A DNA stretch of 64,000 nt from Prochlorococcus marinus str. AS9601 (lineage in GTDB: Bacteria > Cyanobacteriota > Cyanobacteriia > PCC-6307 > Cyanobiaceae): positions 1,426,001 to 1,490,000 of the forward strand of contig NC_008816.1 in NCBI RefSeq assembly GCF_000015645.1. Reading direction: 5' to 3'. The notes under the pieces are model-generated. The model searched no databases, was not told the origin of the DNA, and saw nothing but the letters and a program-made list of their open reading frames with translations. The position numbers were made by a program, and so were the translations under genes. Positions 47,976 to 56,388 of the stretch are shown one piece after another. Positions within the stretch are counted from its first letter, which is position 1, and each line of letters begins with the position of its first letter.

Positions 47976-48309
47976 CTAGCACCTCGAAAATAATTGACAT
48001 TAAAGCCGATAGATCGGATCTTGAACCTATTTTTAATGATAATGTTCAAGAAAACGATACCTTCGGAACTTTAGATATTCGTTTCAAAAATAATAAGGCA
48101 AAGATTCTTTCGTTATGCATTAACGTAACAAATGTTCTAATGATTGTTACTATATGAAAATTTTGTTAAATTCTAGTCTATGACTAAATTATGAGTATTT
48201 TTACTCAAATTTTATATAAATTTCTTAAATTTTTTTTTATATTTCAAAGAAAATTTTTTAAATCCAGCGACAGGATATAATTTCAAAGTTACTACCAATA
48301 GTTTCTAAT
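47976..48309 (-). promoter_or_regulatory. psaA promoter and leader region with inverted repeats
   Basis: This 334-bp divergent gap between psaA and cobJ contains no gene. It has three inverted repeats: CCGAT-AG-ATCGG (48006-48017); CTTGAAC / GTTCAAG at 48020-48026 and 48044-48050 with a 17-bp spacer; and CGTTA-TGCAT-TAACG (48111-48125). The first two would lie in the psaA 5' leader or near its promoter and are candidate regulator sites or RNA hairpins. A clean copy of the high-light-regulatory HLR1 box (paired TTACA repeats) is not visible. Confidence 0.45.
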
Positions 48310-50112
48310 TTGAAAGGCATTGCGATAGGTCTATCTAATAATTCAAAAGAAATTTTAAAAAGACTTAAAAAAACTGAATTTGTCAAAGACATCTATATTG
48401 CAGGTTCTTCTAAAGATGCAGGAAAAGTAAATGAACTTATTCAAGTACAAAAACCAAAAAAAATTTTACTTAAAAAATGGTCGGAGATAGATTTAATAAT
48501 TTTTATAGGCTCAATTGCTGCATCAATACGCATTATAAATTCTTTTTTAACCTCTAAAGATCAAGATCCAAGTGTAATCGTTATAGATAAAAAATGCTCC
48601 AAGATAGTTCCTTTAATTGGCTTACATCATTCAAATACGCAAAATATTGCGTTTCAAATTGCTAATTTATTTGGTGGCGAAATAATAGAAACTAATAATT
48701 CCAATGATCAAAGCTTTTTAAATCTTGATGCATTTGGGTATCAATGGGGTTGGAAAAGATCTGGCAAAATAAAGGATTGGTCAAAACTAGTAATTAAACA
48801 AGCTAAGAACGAAGAAATTTTTTGCAAACAATTATCTGGTAATAGCTTATGGAAAACTTCAGAATCAGCTGAGATTATTAATCAAATTAATGAAAAAGAA
48901 ACTGAAAAACCAGATTCAACATTTCATGTAAGTATATTCAAAAAGCATTTAACTACTTGGCATCCTCCCGTATTATGGGTTGGCATTGGATGTGAAAGAA
49001 ATACAAGCAAAGAATTAATAGCAAATTCTTTTAATAATTTTTTGGAGTCAGGAAATTTCTCTCAGCAATCAATTGCGGGATTTGCAACTATTGATATTAA
49101 AAAAGATGAGAAAGGAATTTTAGAACTTTCCAAAGAAAAAAACTTGCCTATAAAGTTTTTTAGTAAAGAAGATCTTTCAACAATAATTGTTCCAAATCCA
49201 TCAACCGTAGTTCAGAAGGAAATTGGCACACCTTCCGTAGCAGAAGCCTCTTGCTTACTGGCAGCTGGAGAAGAATCAAAATTATTAAAAGAAAAAAGAA
49301 TTTTTAAAAATCAATCTGGGGCAGTAACTATTGCTGTAGCAGAATCAAAAAATCAATATAATCCAACCCATGGCGAAATACATATTATTGGAAGTGGGCC
49401 TGGTGATATCTCCTTTTTAACTAGTAATGCAAAAAAAGCACTTTCAAGATGTACTGTTTGGATCGGATACAAAATGTATTTAGATTTAATTAAGCCCTTA
49501 AAAAGGAATGATCAAGTTTTAATTGAAAGTAAACTTACTGAAGAAAAAGATAGATGCAGTAAAGCAATTAAACTAGCCGAGGAAGGAATAAAAGTGGCTT
49601 TAATTTCTTCAGGTGAATCTGGATTTTATGGCATGGCTGGTTTACTTTTAGAATTACTTCAAAAAATCAAAATAGAATATAGACCTTACTTTGAAGTTCA
49701 TCCAGGTATAAGTAGTGTTCAATTGGCTGCTGCGATTAGTGGAGCACCATTAATGAATGACTTTTGTTCAATAAGCTTAAGCGATAAATTAACTCCATGG
49801 TCTTTAATAGAAAAAAGAATTGCAGGAGCTCTTATGGGTGACTTTGTAATAGCTTTATTTAATCCACAATCCATTGAAAGAAATTGGCAGCTAAAAATTG
49901 TAATAGATATATGTTTAAAATCTAGGCTTGGGAATACTCCAGTTTTAATAGCTAGACAAGTAGGGAGAGAAAATCAATCCAAAAAATTTTTTACTTTAAA
50001 CACTATCCCTTTTAAAGAGATTGATATGTTATCAATCATTATTATTGGCAATTCTCAAACAACCTTAGTTGATGAAATATTTCTCACTCCCAGAGGATAC
50101 TTAAAAAATTAA
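48310..50112 (+). CDS. cobJ: CbiG-like domain fused to precorrin-3B C17-methyltransferase (CobJ)
   Basis: A 600-residue fusion. Residues 1-130 (MKGIAIGLSNNSKEILKRL, LIIFIGSIAASIRIINSF) and 215-320 (PPVLWVGIGCERNTSKELI) match the CbiG core and C-terminal domains; residues from about 355 (GEIHIIGSGPGDISFLTSNA, SSGESGFYGMAGL, EVHPGISSVQLAAAISGAPLMNDF) are the CobJ/CbiH tetrapyrrole methyltransferase. Together they contract the corrin ring in cobalamin synthesis. The start is a TTG at 48310. CbiG-CobJ fusions are common in cyanobacteria. Prochlorococcus makes pseudocobalamin. It is divergent from psaA. Confidence 0.93.
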   Translation: MKGIAIGLSNNSKEILKRLKKTEFVKDIYIAGSSKDAGKVNELIQVQKPKKILLKKWSEIDLIIFIGSIAASIRIINSFLTSKDQDPSVIVIDKKCSKIVPLIGLHHSNTQNIAFQIANLFGGEIIETNNSNDQSFLNLDAFGYQWGWKRSGKIKDWSKLVIKQAKNEEIFCKQLSGNSLWKTSESAEIINQINEKETEKPDSTFHVSIFKKHLTTWHPPVLWVGIGCERNTSKELIANSFNNFLESGNFSQQSIAGFATIDIKKDEKGILELSKEKNLPIKFFSKEDLSTIIVPNPSTVVQKEIGTPSVAEASCLLAAGEESKLLKEKRIFKNQSGAVTIAVAESKNQYNPTHGEIHIIGSGPGDISFLTSNAKKALSRCTVWIGYKMYLDLIKPLKRNDQVLIESKLTEEKDRCSKAIKLAEEGIKVALISSGESGFYGMAGLLLELLQKIKIEYRPYFEVHPGISSVQLAAAISGAPLMNDFCSISLSDKLTPWSLIEKRIAGALMGDFVIALFNPQSIERNWQLKIVIDICLKSRLGNTPVLIARQVGRENQSKKFFTLNTIPFKEIDMLSIIIIGNSQTTLVDEIFLTPRGYLKN

Positions 50113-50208
50113 GTTTCAATAATCCATAATTTAATAATATAGGAAGTTTTTCTTTGCTTTTTTTTTATAAGAAGACTAATCTTTTTATAATAATAGTTAA
50201 ATAATTAA

Positions 50209-50997
50209 TTGAAAAATATTGGTTTAATTTTATTTGACATAGATGGGGTAATCCGCAGCGTAGAAAATAGTTACAGACTTTCATTAAAAAAAACAGTTTA
50301 CAAATTTTCGGGATGGGAGCCAAGTTATATAGATATTGATAATGCAAAAAATGAAGGGATTTGGAATAATGATTGGGATTTAAGTTTAGAGCTTATAAAA
50401 AGATGTATCAAAAAAGAGAGCTTAAACCTTAAAATTCCTTCAAGAGAGGCAATAGTAAAATGTTTTGAAGAGTTTTACTTTGGTGGAGATCCAAATAAAG
50501 ATAGTAAATATTGGTCTGGATACATAACAAATGAGGAGTTATTAGTTGATAAAAAGTTTTTTGATGTAATTCAAAGAAATGGAATAATCTGGGGTTTTGT
50601 TAGTGGTGCAGAGTCTGCTTCTGCAAAATTTGTTTTAGAAAAAAGACTTGGACTAAAATCACCACCATTAATATCTATGGGAGATGCCCCTGACAAGCCA
50701 GATCCTCAAGGTTTAATTAACTTATCAAAAAAACTTAGTGGAGATAAACTTGGGGAATCAAATATTCCAATTGCATATGTAGGTGATACTATTGCAGATA
50801 TAAATACGGTAGTTAACGCTAGAAAGGAAATACCATCTCAGAAATTCATAAGTATCGGAATAGCCCCCCCTCACTTACATTTGAATTCTCGATTAAAAGA
50901 ACGTAATTCTTACGAAACAAATCTTAGAAATGCAGGCGCAGACTTGATTTTAAATTCTATTTATGAACTAAAAGATATTAATCTTGAATTGTTTTAA
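50209..50997 (+). CDS. HAD-superfamily phosphatase
   Basis: A 262-residue haloacid-dehalogenase protein starting at a TTG (50209). The catalytic aspartates are D10 and D12 (LILFDIDGVIRS), motif II is near FVSGAESASA, and motif III/IV are in GDAPDKPDPQG and AYVGDTIADINTV. It resembles a subfamily typically annotated as HAD-IA hypothetical 1 in cyanobacteria; the substrate is unknown. It follows cobJ by 96 bp on the same strand. Its 3' end marks the left limit of the conserved backbone before the tRNA-Ser island. Confidence 0.86.
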   Translation: MKNIGLILFDIDGVIRSVENSYRLSLKKTVYKFSGWEPSYIDIDNAKNEGIWNNDWDLSLELIKRCIKKESLNLKIPSREAIVKCFEEFYFGGDPNKDSKYWSGYITNEELLVDKKFFDVIQRNGIIWGFVSGAESASAKFVLEKRLGLKSPPLISMGDAPDKPDPQGLINLSKKLSGDKLGESNIPIAYVGDTIADINTVVNARKEIPSQKFISIGIAPPHLHLNSRLKERNSYETNLRNAGADLILNSIYELKDINLELF

Positions 50998-51028
50998 ACC
51001 AAATATTAATTAAAAAATTTTCTGAAAA

Positions 51029-51143
51029 AATTACGAAGGGGGAGTCACTAGAAAGAGAACACTAGAAAACCTGAATGAACTAATACGAACTAATATGAGA
51101 CAAGATCGACGTAATTTACCCACCAAATTCAAATTACCCACCA
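51029..51143. repeat. Left boundary of tRNA-Ser island: three families of short direct repeats
   Basis: Between the HAD gene and the sulfotransferase gene lie three direct-repeat pairs. CACTAGAAA occurs at 51046 and 51060 (14-bp spacing), GAACTAATA at 51077 and 51087 (10-bp spacing, one helical turn) and TACCCACCA at 51117 and 51135 (18-bp spacing). At 51029-51047 a G-rich string, AATTACGAAGGGGGAGTCA, matches 15 of 19 bases of the 3' edge of tRNA-Ser. The layout resembles the arm-site side of a phage or island attachment site. No protein-coding gene of convincing length is present (a 27-codon frame at 51095 overlaps the repeats). Confidence 0.6.
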
Positions 51144-51226
51144 TTTGCTTAAATGAAATTAACTGGCCTTATTATTGAAATTACTAATTAATAATTAAAT
51201 AATTAGAACTTTCTCGACATATATTT

Positions 51227-52213
51227 TTAATCTTCTTTTTTCATAAGAGTTAAACAATTTAAATCAAGATATAAGGACAATGCTTTTTCTCTCAACTCTT
51301 TATCAATTTTTAATGAAATATTTTGTTTTGATTCTTTAAATTCAAAATCATAAGGTTTATTTATGTTCAGTAATTTTTGGATTTGAAACCAATATTCTTT
51401 ATTTAAACAAAGTTTTTCATAAGAAATGAAATGTACGTTCTGGTTATTCTTTAAGAATTTATAAGCGTTATGATATGTAAGATACCACTGTTCTATCCAA
51501 TGATTAATATCTAAATCAATATCAAAATTTATGTTCTCATTATAAATGGGAGCATAATTTGGACCAAATTCTGTATGTCCAATCCATTTCATATATTTTG
51601 ATATAAACTTATCTTTTTTAGATTCCTCAATAAATCTTTTATGCTGTGTCAGCAAGGAATATCCATGCTGTATTGGATCTCTAAAAGGAATAAGTATTTT
51701 TGATTTACTGAAAATAGAATTAATCAATTTAACTCTTTTTATGTTTTGATTATTCTTACTAAGGTATCTTTTTTTTTTATACTTATGAACAATATTTCCT
51801 ACACAAACTCTAAACTTATCTTCTAATTCTTCATACTCTTCTTTTGCAAAAGTTTTCCAAAATACCTCCTCAAACGCCTCTGGTGATTCTGTGGAGACTT
51901 TAATTCCGTCTCCATGTGCTCTTTCCTTAAATTCTGAATGTCTTTTATTGAAAGATATTTTAGACCACAAATTTGGTGCGAGGACGAATGGCATATCAGA
52001 ATACGTTAAGGAGGCAAATAAATTAGATTTATAAATTGCATTCAGTAAGATTGTTGTACCTGCTCGTGCAAGTCCTGTAATAAAAATATGATTTCCAGTT
52101 TTACTTGCAGAGGAAATATTTGTACTTTCGACATCAAAAGTTACTTCACGCATAAATTGTGATGAAAGAGCAAATTTATGCAACTTTTGTTCTAACCAAG
52201 AGTAATTATTCAT
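51227..52213 (-). CDS. PAPS-dependent sulfotransferase-like protein
   Basis: A 328-residue protein with the sulfotransferase nucleotide loop GLARAGTT (residues 47-54, in NHIFITGLARAGTTILLN) and the 3'-phosphate-binding stretch KSKILIPFRDPIQHGYSLLTQH (arginine plus serine, about residues 172-192). This fits the Sulfotransfer_3 group, which moves sulfate from PAPS onto carbohydrates or other acceptors. No signal peptide or membrane helix. Last gene of a four-gene minus-strand cassette; its start abuts the stop of the preceding membrane-protein gene. Acceptor unknown. Confidence 0.82.
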   Translation of the reverse strand: MNNYSWLEQKLHKFALSSQFMREVTFDVESTNISSASKTGNHIFITGLARAGTTILLNAIYKSNLFASLTYSDMPFVLAPNLWSKISFNKRHSEFKERAHGDGIKVSTESPEAFEEVFWKTFAKEEYEELEDKFRVCVGNIVHKYKKKRYLSKNNQNIKRVKLINSIFSKSKILIPFRDPIQHGYSLLTQHKRFIEESKKDKFISKYMKWIGHTEFGPNYAPIYNENINFDIDLDINHWIEQWYLTYHNAYKFLKNNQNVHFISYEKLCLNKEYWFQIQKLLNINKPYDFEFKESKQNISLKIDKELREKALSLYLDLNCLTLMKKED

Positions 52214-52567
52214 TTAAAAAATTAGTTTTCTAATGTAGGCATAAGAAAATGTAATTAATATAGATTCAATAATTCCTTTCCAAGACAATATAAAAGCAAT
52301 AAAGCCGCTAAACAAGTTATCTGCAATAAGAAAAATAAAAATAATCAAAAATAAAATCAATAACATTTGCAGTGAATACTTCGTCATCTGCAATGAATAT
52401 TTGGGGATAATATTTTCTTTCCAGTGATCGCTAATATTTTTATTCAATATAATAAGTACTGCTTTCTTGCTTACATTAACTGTTAATTTAATTAAATGAA
52501 TGTAATTGAAAATAATAAATATCTCAACCGATAATAAACAAAGAAGAAGAAGAATGATATGATTCAC
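52214..52567 (-). CDS. Small unknown membrane protein of the sulfotransferase cassette
   Basis: A 117-residue, very hydrophobic protein with about three membrane helices (2-27, 70-88 and 90-112) and a short charged middle (KNISDHWKENIIPKYSLQMTKYSLQM, where YSLQM occurs twice in tandem). I do not recognise the family. Its ATG overlaps the stop of the preceding gene by 4 bp, and it is followed without gap by the sulfotransferase, which implies translational coupling through all four genes. A membrane partner of the sulfuryl-transfer enzymes is a guess. Confidence 0.7.
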   Translation of the reverse strand: MNHIILLLLCLLSVEIFIIFNYIHLIKLTVNVSKKAVLIILNKNISDHWKENIIPKYSLQMTKYSLQMLLILFLIIFIFLIADNLFSGFIAFILSWKGIIESILITFSYAYIRKLIF

Positions 52568-52788
52568 TTACCTTTTTGCTTATCATTTTTAGATAACATC
52601 TGCTTCGTTTTCTTATTCTTGAAGGCACGTTTGATTGGGTAATATAAAATCCCCCATAATCCTAAAAAAAATGCCGCAATAATTCCAAAAATAGCAGCAA
52701 TAACTCCACCGCCCATTCCAGGACCTATATAAGAAAAATATTGAGAAAAGTTAATAGACAGAGAGATGTATATTACTGCATTAATCAT
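52564..52788 (-). CDS. Small YIGPG-motif membrane protein
   Basis: A 74-residue protein with one or two membrane segments: MINAVIYISLSINFSQYF then SYIGPGMGGGVIAAIFGIIA and AFFLGLWGILYYPIKRAF, ending in a lysine-rich tail. A YIGPGxG turn followed by a glycine-rich helix and a PIKR-type end is a recurrent pattern that I have seen in small proteins beside sulfatase, nucleotide-pyrophosphatase and arylsulfotransferase genes. I know of no assigned function. It overlaps the ASST-like gene by 8 bp and the next gene by 4 bp. Confidence 0.75.
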   Translation of the reverse strand: MINAVIYISLSINFSQYFSYIGPGMGGGVIAAIFGIIAAFFLGLWGILYYPIKRAFKNKKTKQMLSKNDKQKGK

Positions 52789-54142
52789 TGCATTTACCTC
52801 TTGCTTCTAAGAAATTTTTCACAATTTTAATACTTTCTGGGGTATAAAGAATTCTGGACCAACCAATACCATAAACATTTCCATTATCTGCACGATTTAC
52901 GTGCGTCCACCTAAGTGAACCATCTGAATCAAAGTATAGTGTTCTTCCAAAATCTGTTTCTTCAATAAATAAATCACCGTTCGGTAAAATCTGACTTCTT
53001 CCGTTAGTCTTTGTTCTGACATCATTTTCAACTAAACTTTCTTCGAGATAAGTTGAATATTTATTAGTATTAAAGTCGTAAATAATTACCTCATTGTTAC
53101 CGTCTACCACATTAGTGTTTACAAAGAATTTGTAGTTATTATGAAAAGCAGATATTCTGTAATCATCTAATATATCTACATCATGTACTCGAGAAAAAGG
53201 TCCTTTACCATGCCAAATAATTTGATTAGTTAACGGTCTATATAAAATAAGCATTGATTGAGAGTTTATAGATAAAAATACGTCTCCCTTCTTCCAATAC
53301 TCTCCATCAAAGTCAACCGGTTGTATATCGTTAAGATGAATTGGATCTTTCACAAACCTATAATCTCCTGAAGAGAATAAAAGAGATTCTAGATTATTAT
53401 CTATAAATATTTGTGATACAGATTTTTCAAATAAAACTTCTCCATTAGGAGATAATTTCACAATTCCATCGTCAATATATCCATTCTCCTCAACAATATC
53501 TCTACCTACTTTTTCAACAGGAAGAGTTTGGGGATACATATATGAGGGGACCCAAATATTGCCATCAATATCTGTTTCAATTGAATGATGAAATCTATCC
53601 TGAGTATTTTGAAAAATCAAATTAGAACATTCATCTATTTTCATTAAAGGACTTGAATCTTGAAAAACCAAACCACCATCTTTAAGAAGAAGAGGATGAC
53701 GAAGTAAAAATCTTGAATTATTTCCATCCCTATTTAAATATTTGAACTCACCACTCTGCTTTACGGAGTCGTTAAATTTATTAATATCTGGATTCCAGGT
53801 ATGTAACACTTTAAAGTTCATTAAATCTACAAGTTCAACAATTCCCTCTTTTAAATCTCGGTCATACCTGGAAAGTAAAAGATAAGATTCACTAGAATTA
53901 GGCGTACCATTAAAGTTATCTAATAGTGGAAATCTTTCTCCAGCAACTTGTAGTTGATTGCTCAAAAATATCTTCTTTAAATTCATAGGTATTTCTGCAA
54001 GAAATAATGCAGTTTTAGAAACCCTTCCTAATTTGGTGCTCCCTATCAATTCTTGCCTGACAAGTACACCAAAACCAATTGTTATGGGTATGCCTAAAAA
54101 AACAATTAAATAAAGTATCCAAATTTCAATCTTTTTGAACAT
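52781..54142 (-). CDS. Arylsulfotransferase-like (ASST) beta-propeller protein
   Basis: A 453-residue protein with a single N-terminal membrane helix (about 7-28) and a large repeat-type extracytoplasmic domain. Segments resembling ASST/Arylsulfotran_2 blades include RFHHSIETDIDGNIWVP, HDVDILDDYRISAFHNNY and RSQILPNGDLFIEETDFGRTLYFD. The classic family moves sulfuryl groups between phenols through a sulfo-histidine; the histidines at HHS and HDVD are candidates, but I cannot confirm the catalytic one. First gene of the cassette, with promoter in the 308-bp gap to tRNA-Ser. A structural or sensor role cannot be excluded. Confidence 0.78.
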   Translation of the reverse strand: MFKKIEIWILYLIVFLGIPITIGFGVLVRQELIGSTKLGRVSKTALFLAEIPMNLKKIFLSNQLQVAGERFPLLDNFNGTPNSSESYLLLSRYDRDLKEGIVELVDLMNFKVLHTWNPDINKFNDSVKQSGEFKYLNRDGNNSRFLLRHPLLLKDGGLVFQDSSPLMKIDECSNLIFQNTQDRFHHSIETDIDGNIWVPSYMYPQTLPVEKVGRDIVEENGYIDDGIVKLSPNGEVLFEKSVSQIFIDNNLESLLFSSGDYRFVKDPIHLNDIQPVDFDGEYWKKGDVFLSINSQSMLILYRPLTNQIIWHGKGPFSRVHDVDILDDYRISAFHNNYKFFVNTNVVDGNNEVIIYDFNTNKYSTYLEESLVENDVRTKTNGRSQILPNGDLFIEETDFGRTLYFDSDGSLRWTHVNRADNGNVYGIGWSRILYTPESIKIVKNFLEARGKCND

Positions 54143-54450
54143 AAAAGTTCGTATTATTTATATTATTTTTTTTGGTACTATAACATCCATCCTGTAAAAA
54201 ATTTTTTTATCAATTTAATAATATATTTTACCCACCATAATCGCTTAGAACGTTTTCTCTGACTACGTTATCTCTACCCACCATTTTTACTCCAGATATT
54301 CGTTTTACCCAACAATTTACCCACCAGTTTGTGGACTTAATATTGAACTTGTGCAAACCTATAAGCACCTTATATGCTGGTATATGTAGTCATATCAGTA
54401 GATCTGAAACCTCAGGGAACTCTTATAAACTTCCACGAACCAAATAATTA
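54143..54450. repeat. Right boundary of the island: TACCCACCA repeats next to tRNA-Ser
   Basis: This gap between the ASST-like gene and tRNA-Ser has no convincing gene. The nonamer TACCCACCA occurs at 54229-54237, 54275-54283 and 54318-54326, with a one-base variant TACCCAACA at 54306-54314. All copies are in the same orientation as the two copies at the left end (51117, 51135). A 6-3-6 inverted repeat TATAAG-CAC-CTTATA lies at 54360-54374. The stretch probably also carries the cassette promoter. Confidence 0.65.
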
Positions 54451-54539
54451 CGGAGAGGGAGGGATTCGAACCCTCGACAAAAGTTACCTCCTGTAACTCC
54501 TTAGCAGGGAGCCGCTTTCAACCACTCAGCCACCTCTCC
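54451..54539 (-). tRNA. tRNA-Ser (anticodon GCT)
   Basis: An 89-nt type II cloverleaf. The acceptor GGAGAGG pairs with CCTCTCC, with discriminator G at 54451. The anticodon stem GCTCC/GGAGT holds loop CTGCTAA, giving anticodon GCT (codons AGC/AGU). A long variable arm (TTACAGGAGGTAA) precedes the T-arm GGGTTCGAATCCC. CCA is not encoded. Its 3' end faces the sulfotransferase island, the usual orientation for integrase-driven insertion at tRNA genes. Confidence 0.97.
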
Positions 54540-54600
54540 AGTTCTTATAGATTATCAATTTTTCTGCAAACATTCAAAATTATTTATTTAATCGAAATGT

Positions 54601-55800
54601 CTAATCAACTTGAACTCTTGGCAATCTATTTTTGAAAGAACAAAGAATTTCCCATGGAATAGTATCGGATTCTTTTGCCCAATCAATAGGAGTAATAGTT
54701 TTGTCTCCATCAGATCCTAGTAAAATCATAGTACTACCAACTTTAATTTCATTTGAACCTGTTATGTCCACCATCATTTGATCCATTGTTATAGATCCAA
54801 CTTGGGGGTAAAGTTTATTTTTGTAAATAACTTTTATCTTGCCTGAAAGATTTCTCGGAACTCCATCTGCATAACCAATACTTAAGACAGCTAATTTAGT
54901 TTTTCTGCAACTTACAAATTTTCCTCCATAACTTACATTTACACCAGGTTCAATAGTCCTAATAAAAGCTACTTTAACTTTCAAAAATAAAGCTGGTTCA
55001 AGCGATAAGTTTTTATCAATTTTTGTTAGGGGACTATATCCATACATAGAGAGCCCCACACGTACCATATTAAAATGAAAGTCTTTGTTAAGAAGCATTG
55101 CCGCTGAATTAGCCAAATGAATCTTAATTTCATTATTTCTATCAAGATTAATTTGCTTTAATAATTCATTGAACTTCAGTCTTTGTAGTTGTGTAATACT
55201 TTTAGGATCTAATGCGTTATCTTCATCTGCGGAAGATAAATGACTATATATTCCTTCAATTAAAATATTCTCAAAAGATTTTATTTTCTCAAAGTTCTGA
55301 ATAAATCTACTATATTCAAATCCTAATCTTGACATTCCAGTATCAACCTTAAGATGTAAAGAAAATTTTAACCCAAATTGCTTCCCGATATTATTGCAAA
55401 TCAAACACTCTCTTATACTACTAATAGTTGGCATCAGATCATTTTTAAAAGATATTATTAAATCCCTTTTTGTATATAGATTTCCGAGAATAAGAATTGG
55501 TTTTTTTACTCCAAAAGAACGAAGCTTAACCCCTTCTTTTAGAGTGGCAACGCCTAATTGAGAAGCTCCACCCCTAATAGCATATTCAGAAACTACTTTG
55601 GCATCATGTCCATAACCATCAGCTTTAACCACTGCCATAAATTGACAATTTTTACTTAATTTAGATCTTAAATTCCTGACATTTGTCTCTAGTGCTTTAC
55701 CTCTTACTTCAATCCAAGCTCTTTGTTTTGGATCAATATTATGTCCAAATGTTGGATAACTTCCAAAATTAAATTCATGATTTGTTTGCCGAATTTGCAT
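54601..55800 (-). CDS. alr: Alanine racemase
   Basis: A 399-residue PLP enzyme making D-alanine for peptidoglycan. The PLP lysine is K59 in FMAVVKADGYGHDAKVV; the partner tyrosine lies in VSYGGKFVSC; SIGYADGVPR and MDQMMVDITG are further signatures. An N-terminal extension of about 25 residues precedes the racemase barrel, so a later start is possible. It lies 61 bp from tRNA-Ser and is divergent from the HNH nuclease gene. Confidence 0.95.
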   Translation of the reverse strand: MQIRQTNHEFNFGSYPTFGHNIDPKQRAWIEVRGKALETNVRNLRSKLSKNCQFMAVVKADGYGHDAKVVSEYAIRGGASQLGVATLKEGVKLRSFGVKKPILILGNLYTKRDLIISFKNDLMPTISSIRECLICNNIGKQFGLKFSLHLKVDTGMSRLGFEYSRFIQNFEKIKSFENILIEGIYSHLSSADEDNALDPKSITQLQRLKFNELLKQINLDRNNEIKIHLANSAAMLLNKDFHFNMVRVGLSMYGYSPLTKIDKNLSLEPALFLKVKVAFIRTIEPGVNVSYGGKFVSCRKTKLAVLSIGYADGVPRNLSGKIKVIYKNKLYPQVGSITMDQMMVDITGSNEIKVGSTMILLGSDGDKTITPIDWAKESDTIPWEILCSFKNRLPRVQVD

Positions 55801-55868
55801 TAACTCTGCATAATTAAATGCGCTTATTGAAATATACAGTTAGCATGACATGTAAATTGTATTTTGGC

Positions 55869-56375
55869 ATGAGCCAGACTCTAGTTTTAAATGCTTCTTA
55901 TGAACCTTTAAACATTACTTCTTGGAGAAGGGCTGTTATTTTAATGATCAAGGGTAAAGCAGAAAGCTTAGAGGAGGATAACTCTTTTTTAATACATTGC
56001 GGCAGAAAATTACCAACAGTTATAAGACTTCGTTATTATGTGAAGATTCCATTTAGGGAAGTATCTCTAACGAGAAAAAATATTCTTCTAAGAGATAATA
56101 ATTGTTGCCAATACTGTAACTACAGGGGAAGCGATTTATCAATAGATCATGTTTTACCTAGAAGCAGAGGTGGAACTGATATCTGGGAAAATGTCACTAC
56201 AGCATGTCTTAGATGCAATGTAGCAAAAGGTAATCGAACCCCTGAAGAAGCAAATATGCCTTTAAAACGGAAGCCTTATCGTCCACTAAGTAATCTCAAT
56301 TTTGAGGCTACAAGACAAATTGACTCTGGCAGACATAAAGAATGGAGTAAATACGTAATAGGGGTTGCAATCTAA
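55869..56375 (+). CDS. HNH endonuclease family protein
   Basis: A 168-residue protein from ATG 55869 (MSQTLVLNASYEPLNITSWRRA), a standard opening for cyanobacterial HNH proteins; the frame extends upstream to 55818, but the extra residues are not family-like. The HNH domain reads RDNNCCQYCNYRGSDLSIDHVLPRSRGG, then ENVTTACLRCNVAKGNRTP, with two CxxC zinc knuckles and the H-N-H residues. The family is widespread in cyanobacteria and single-copy, more housekeeping than mobile. The substrate and role are unknown. Convergent with prfA (13 bp). Confidence 0.85.
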   Translation: MSQTLVLNASYEPLNITSWRRAVILMIKGKAESLEEDNSFLIHCGRKLPTVIRLRYYVKIPFREVSLTRKNILLRDNNCCQYCNYRGSDLSIDHVLPRSRGGTDIWENVTTACLRCNVAKGNRTPEEANMPLKRKPYRPLSNLNFEATRQIDSGRHKEWSKYVIGVAI

Positions 56376-56388
56376 TAAAAATAAAAAC

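Noticed and set aside
51227-54142. Prophage or full integrative element
   Set aside because: No integrase, capsid, terminase or plasmid gene is present; only boundary signals and cargo remain.
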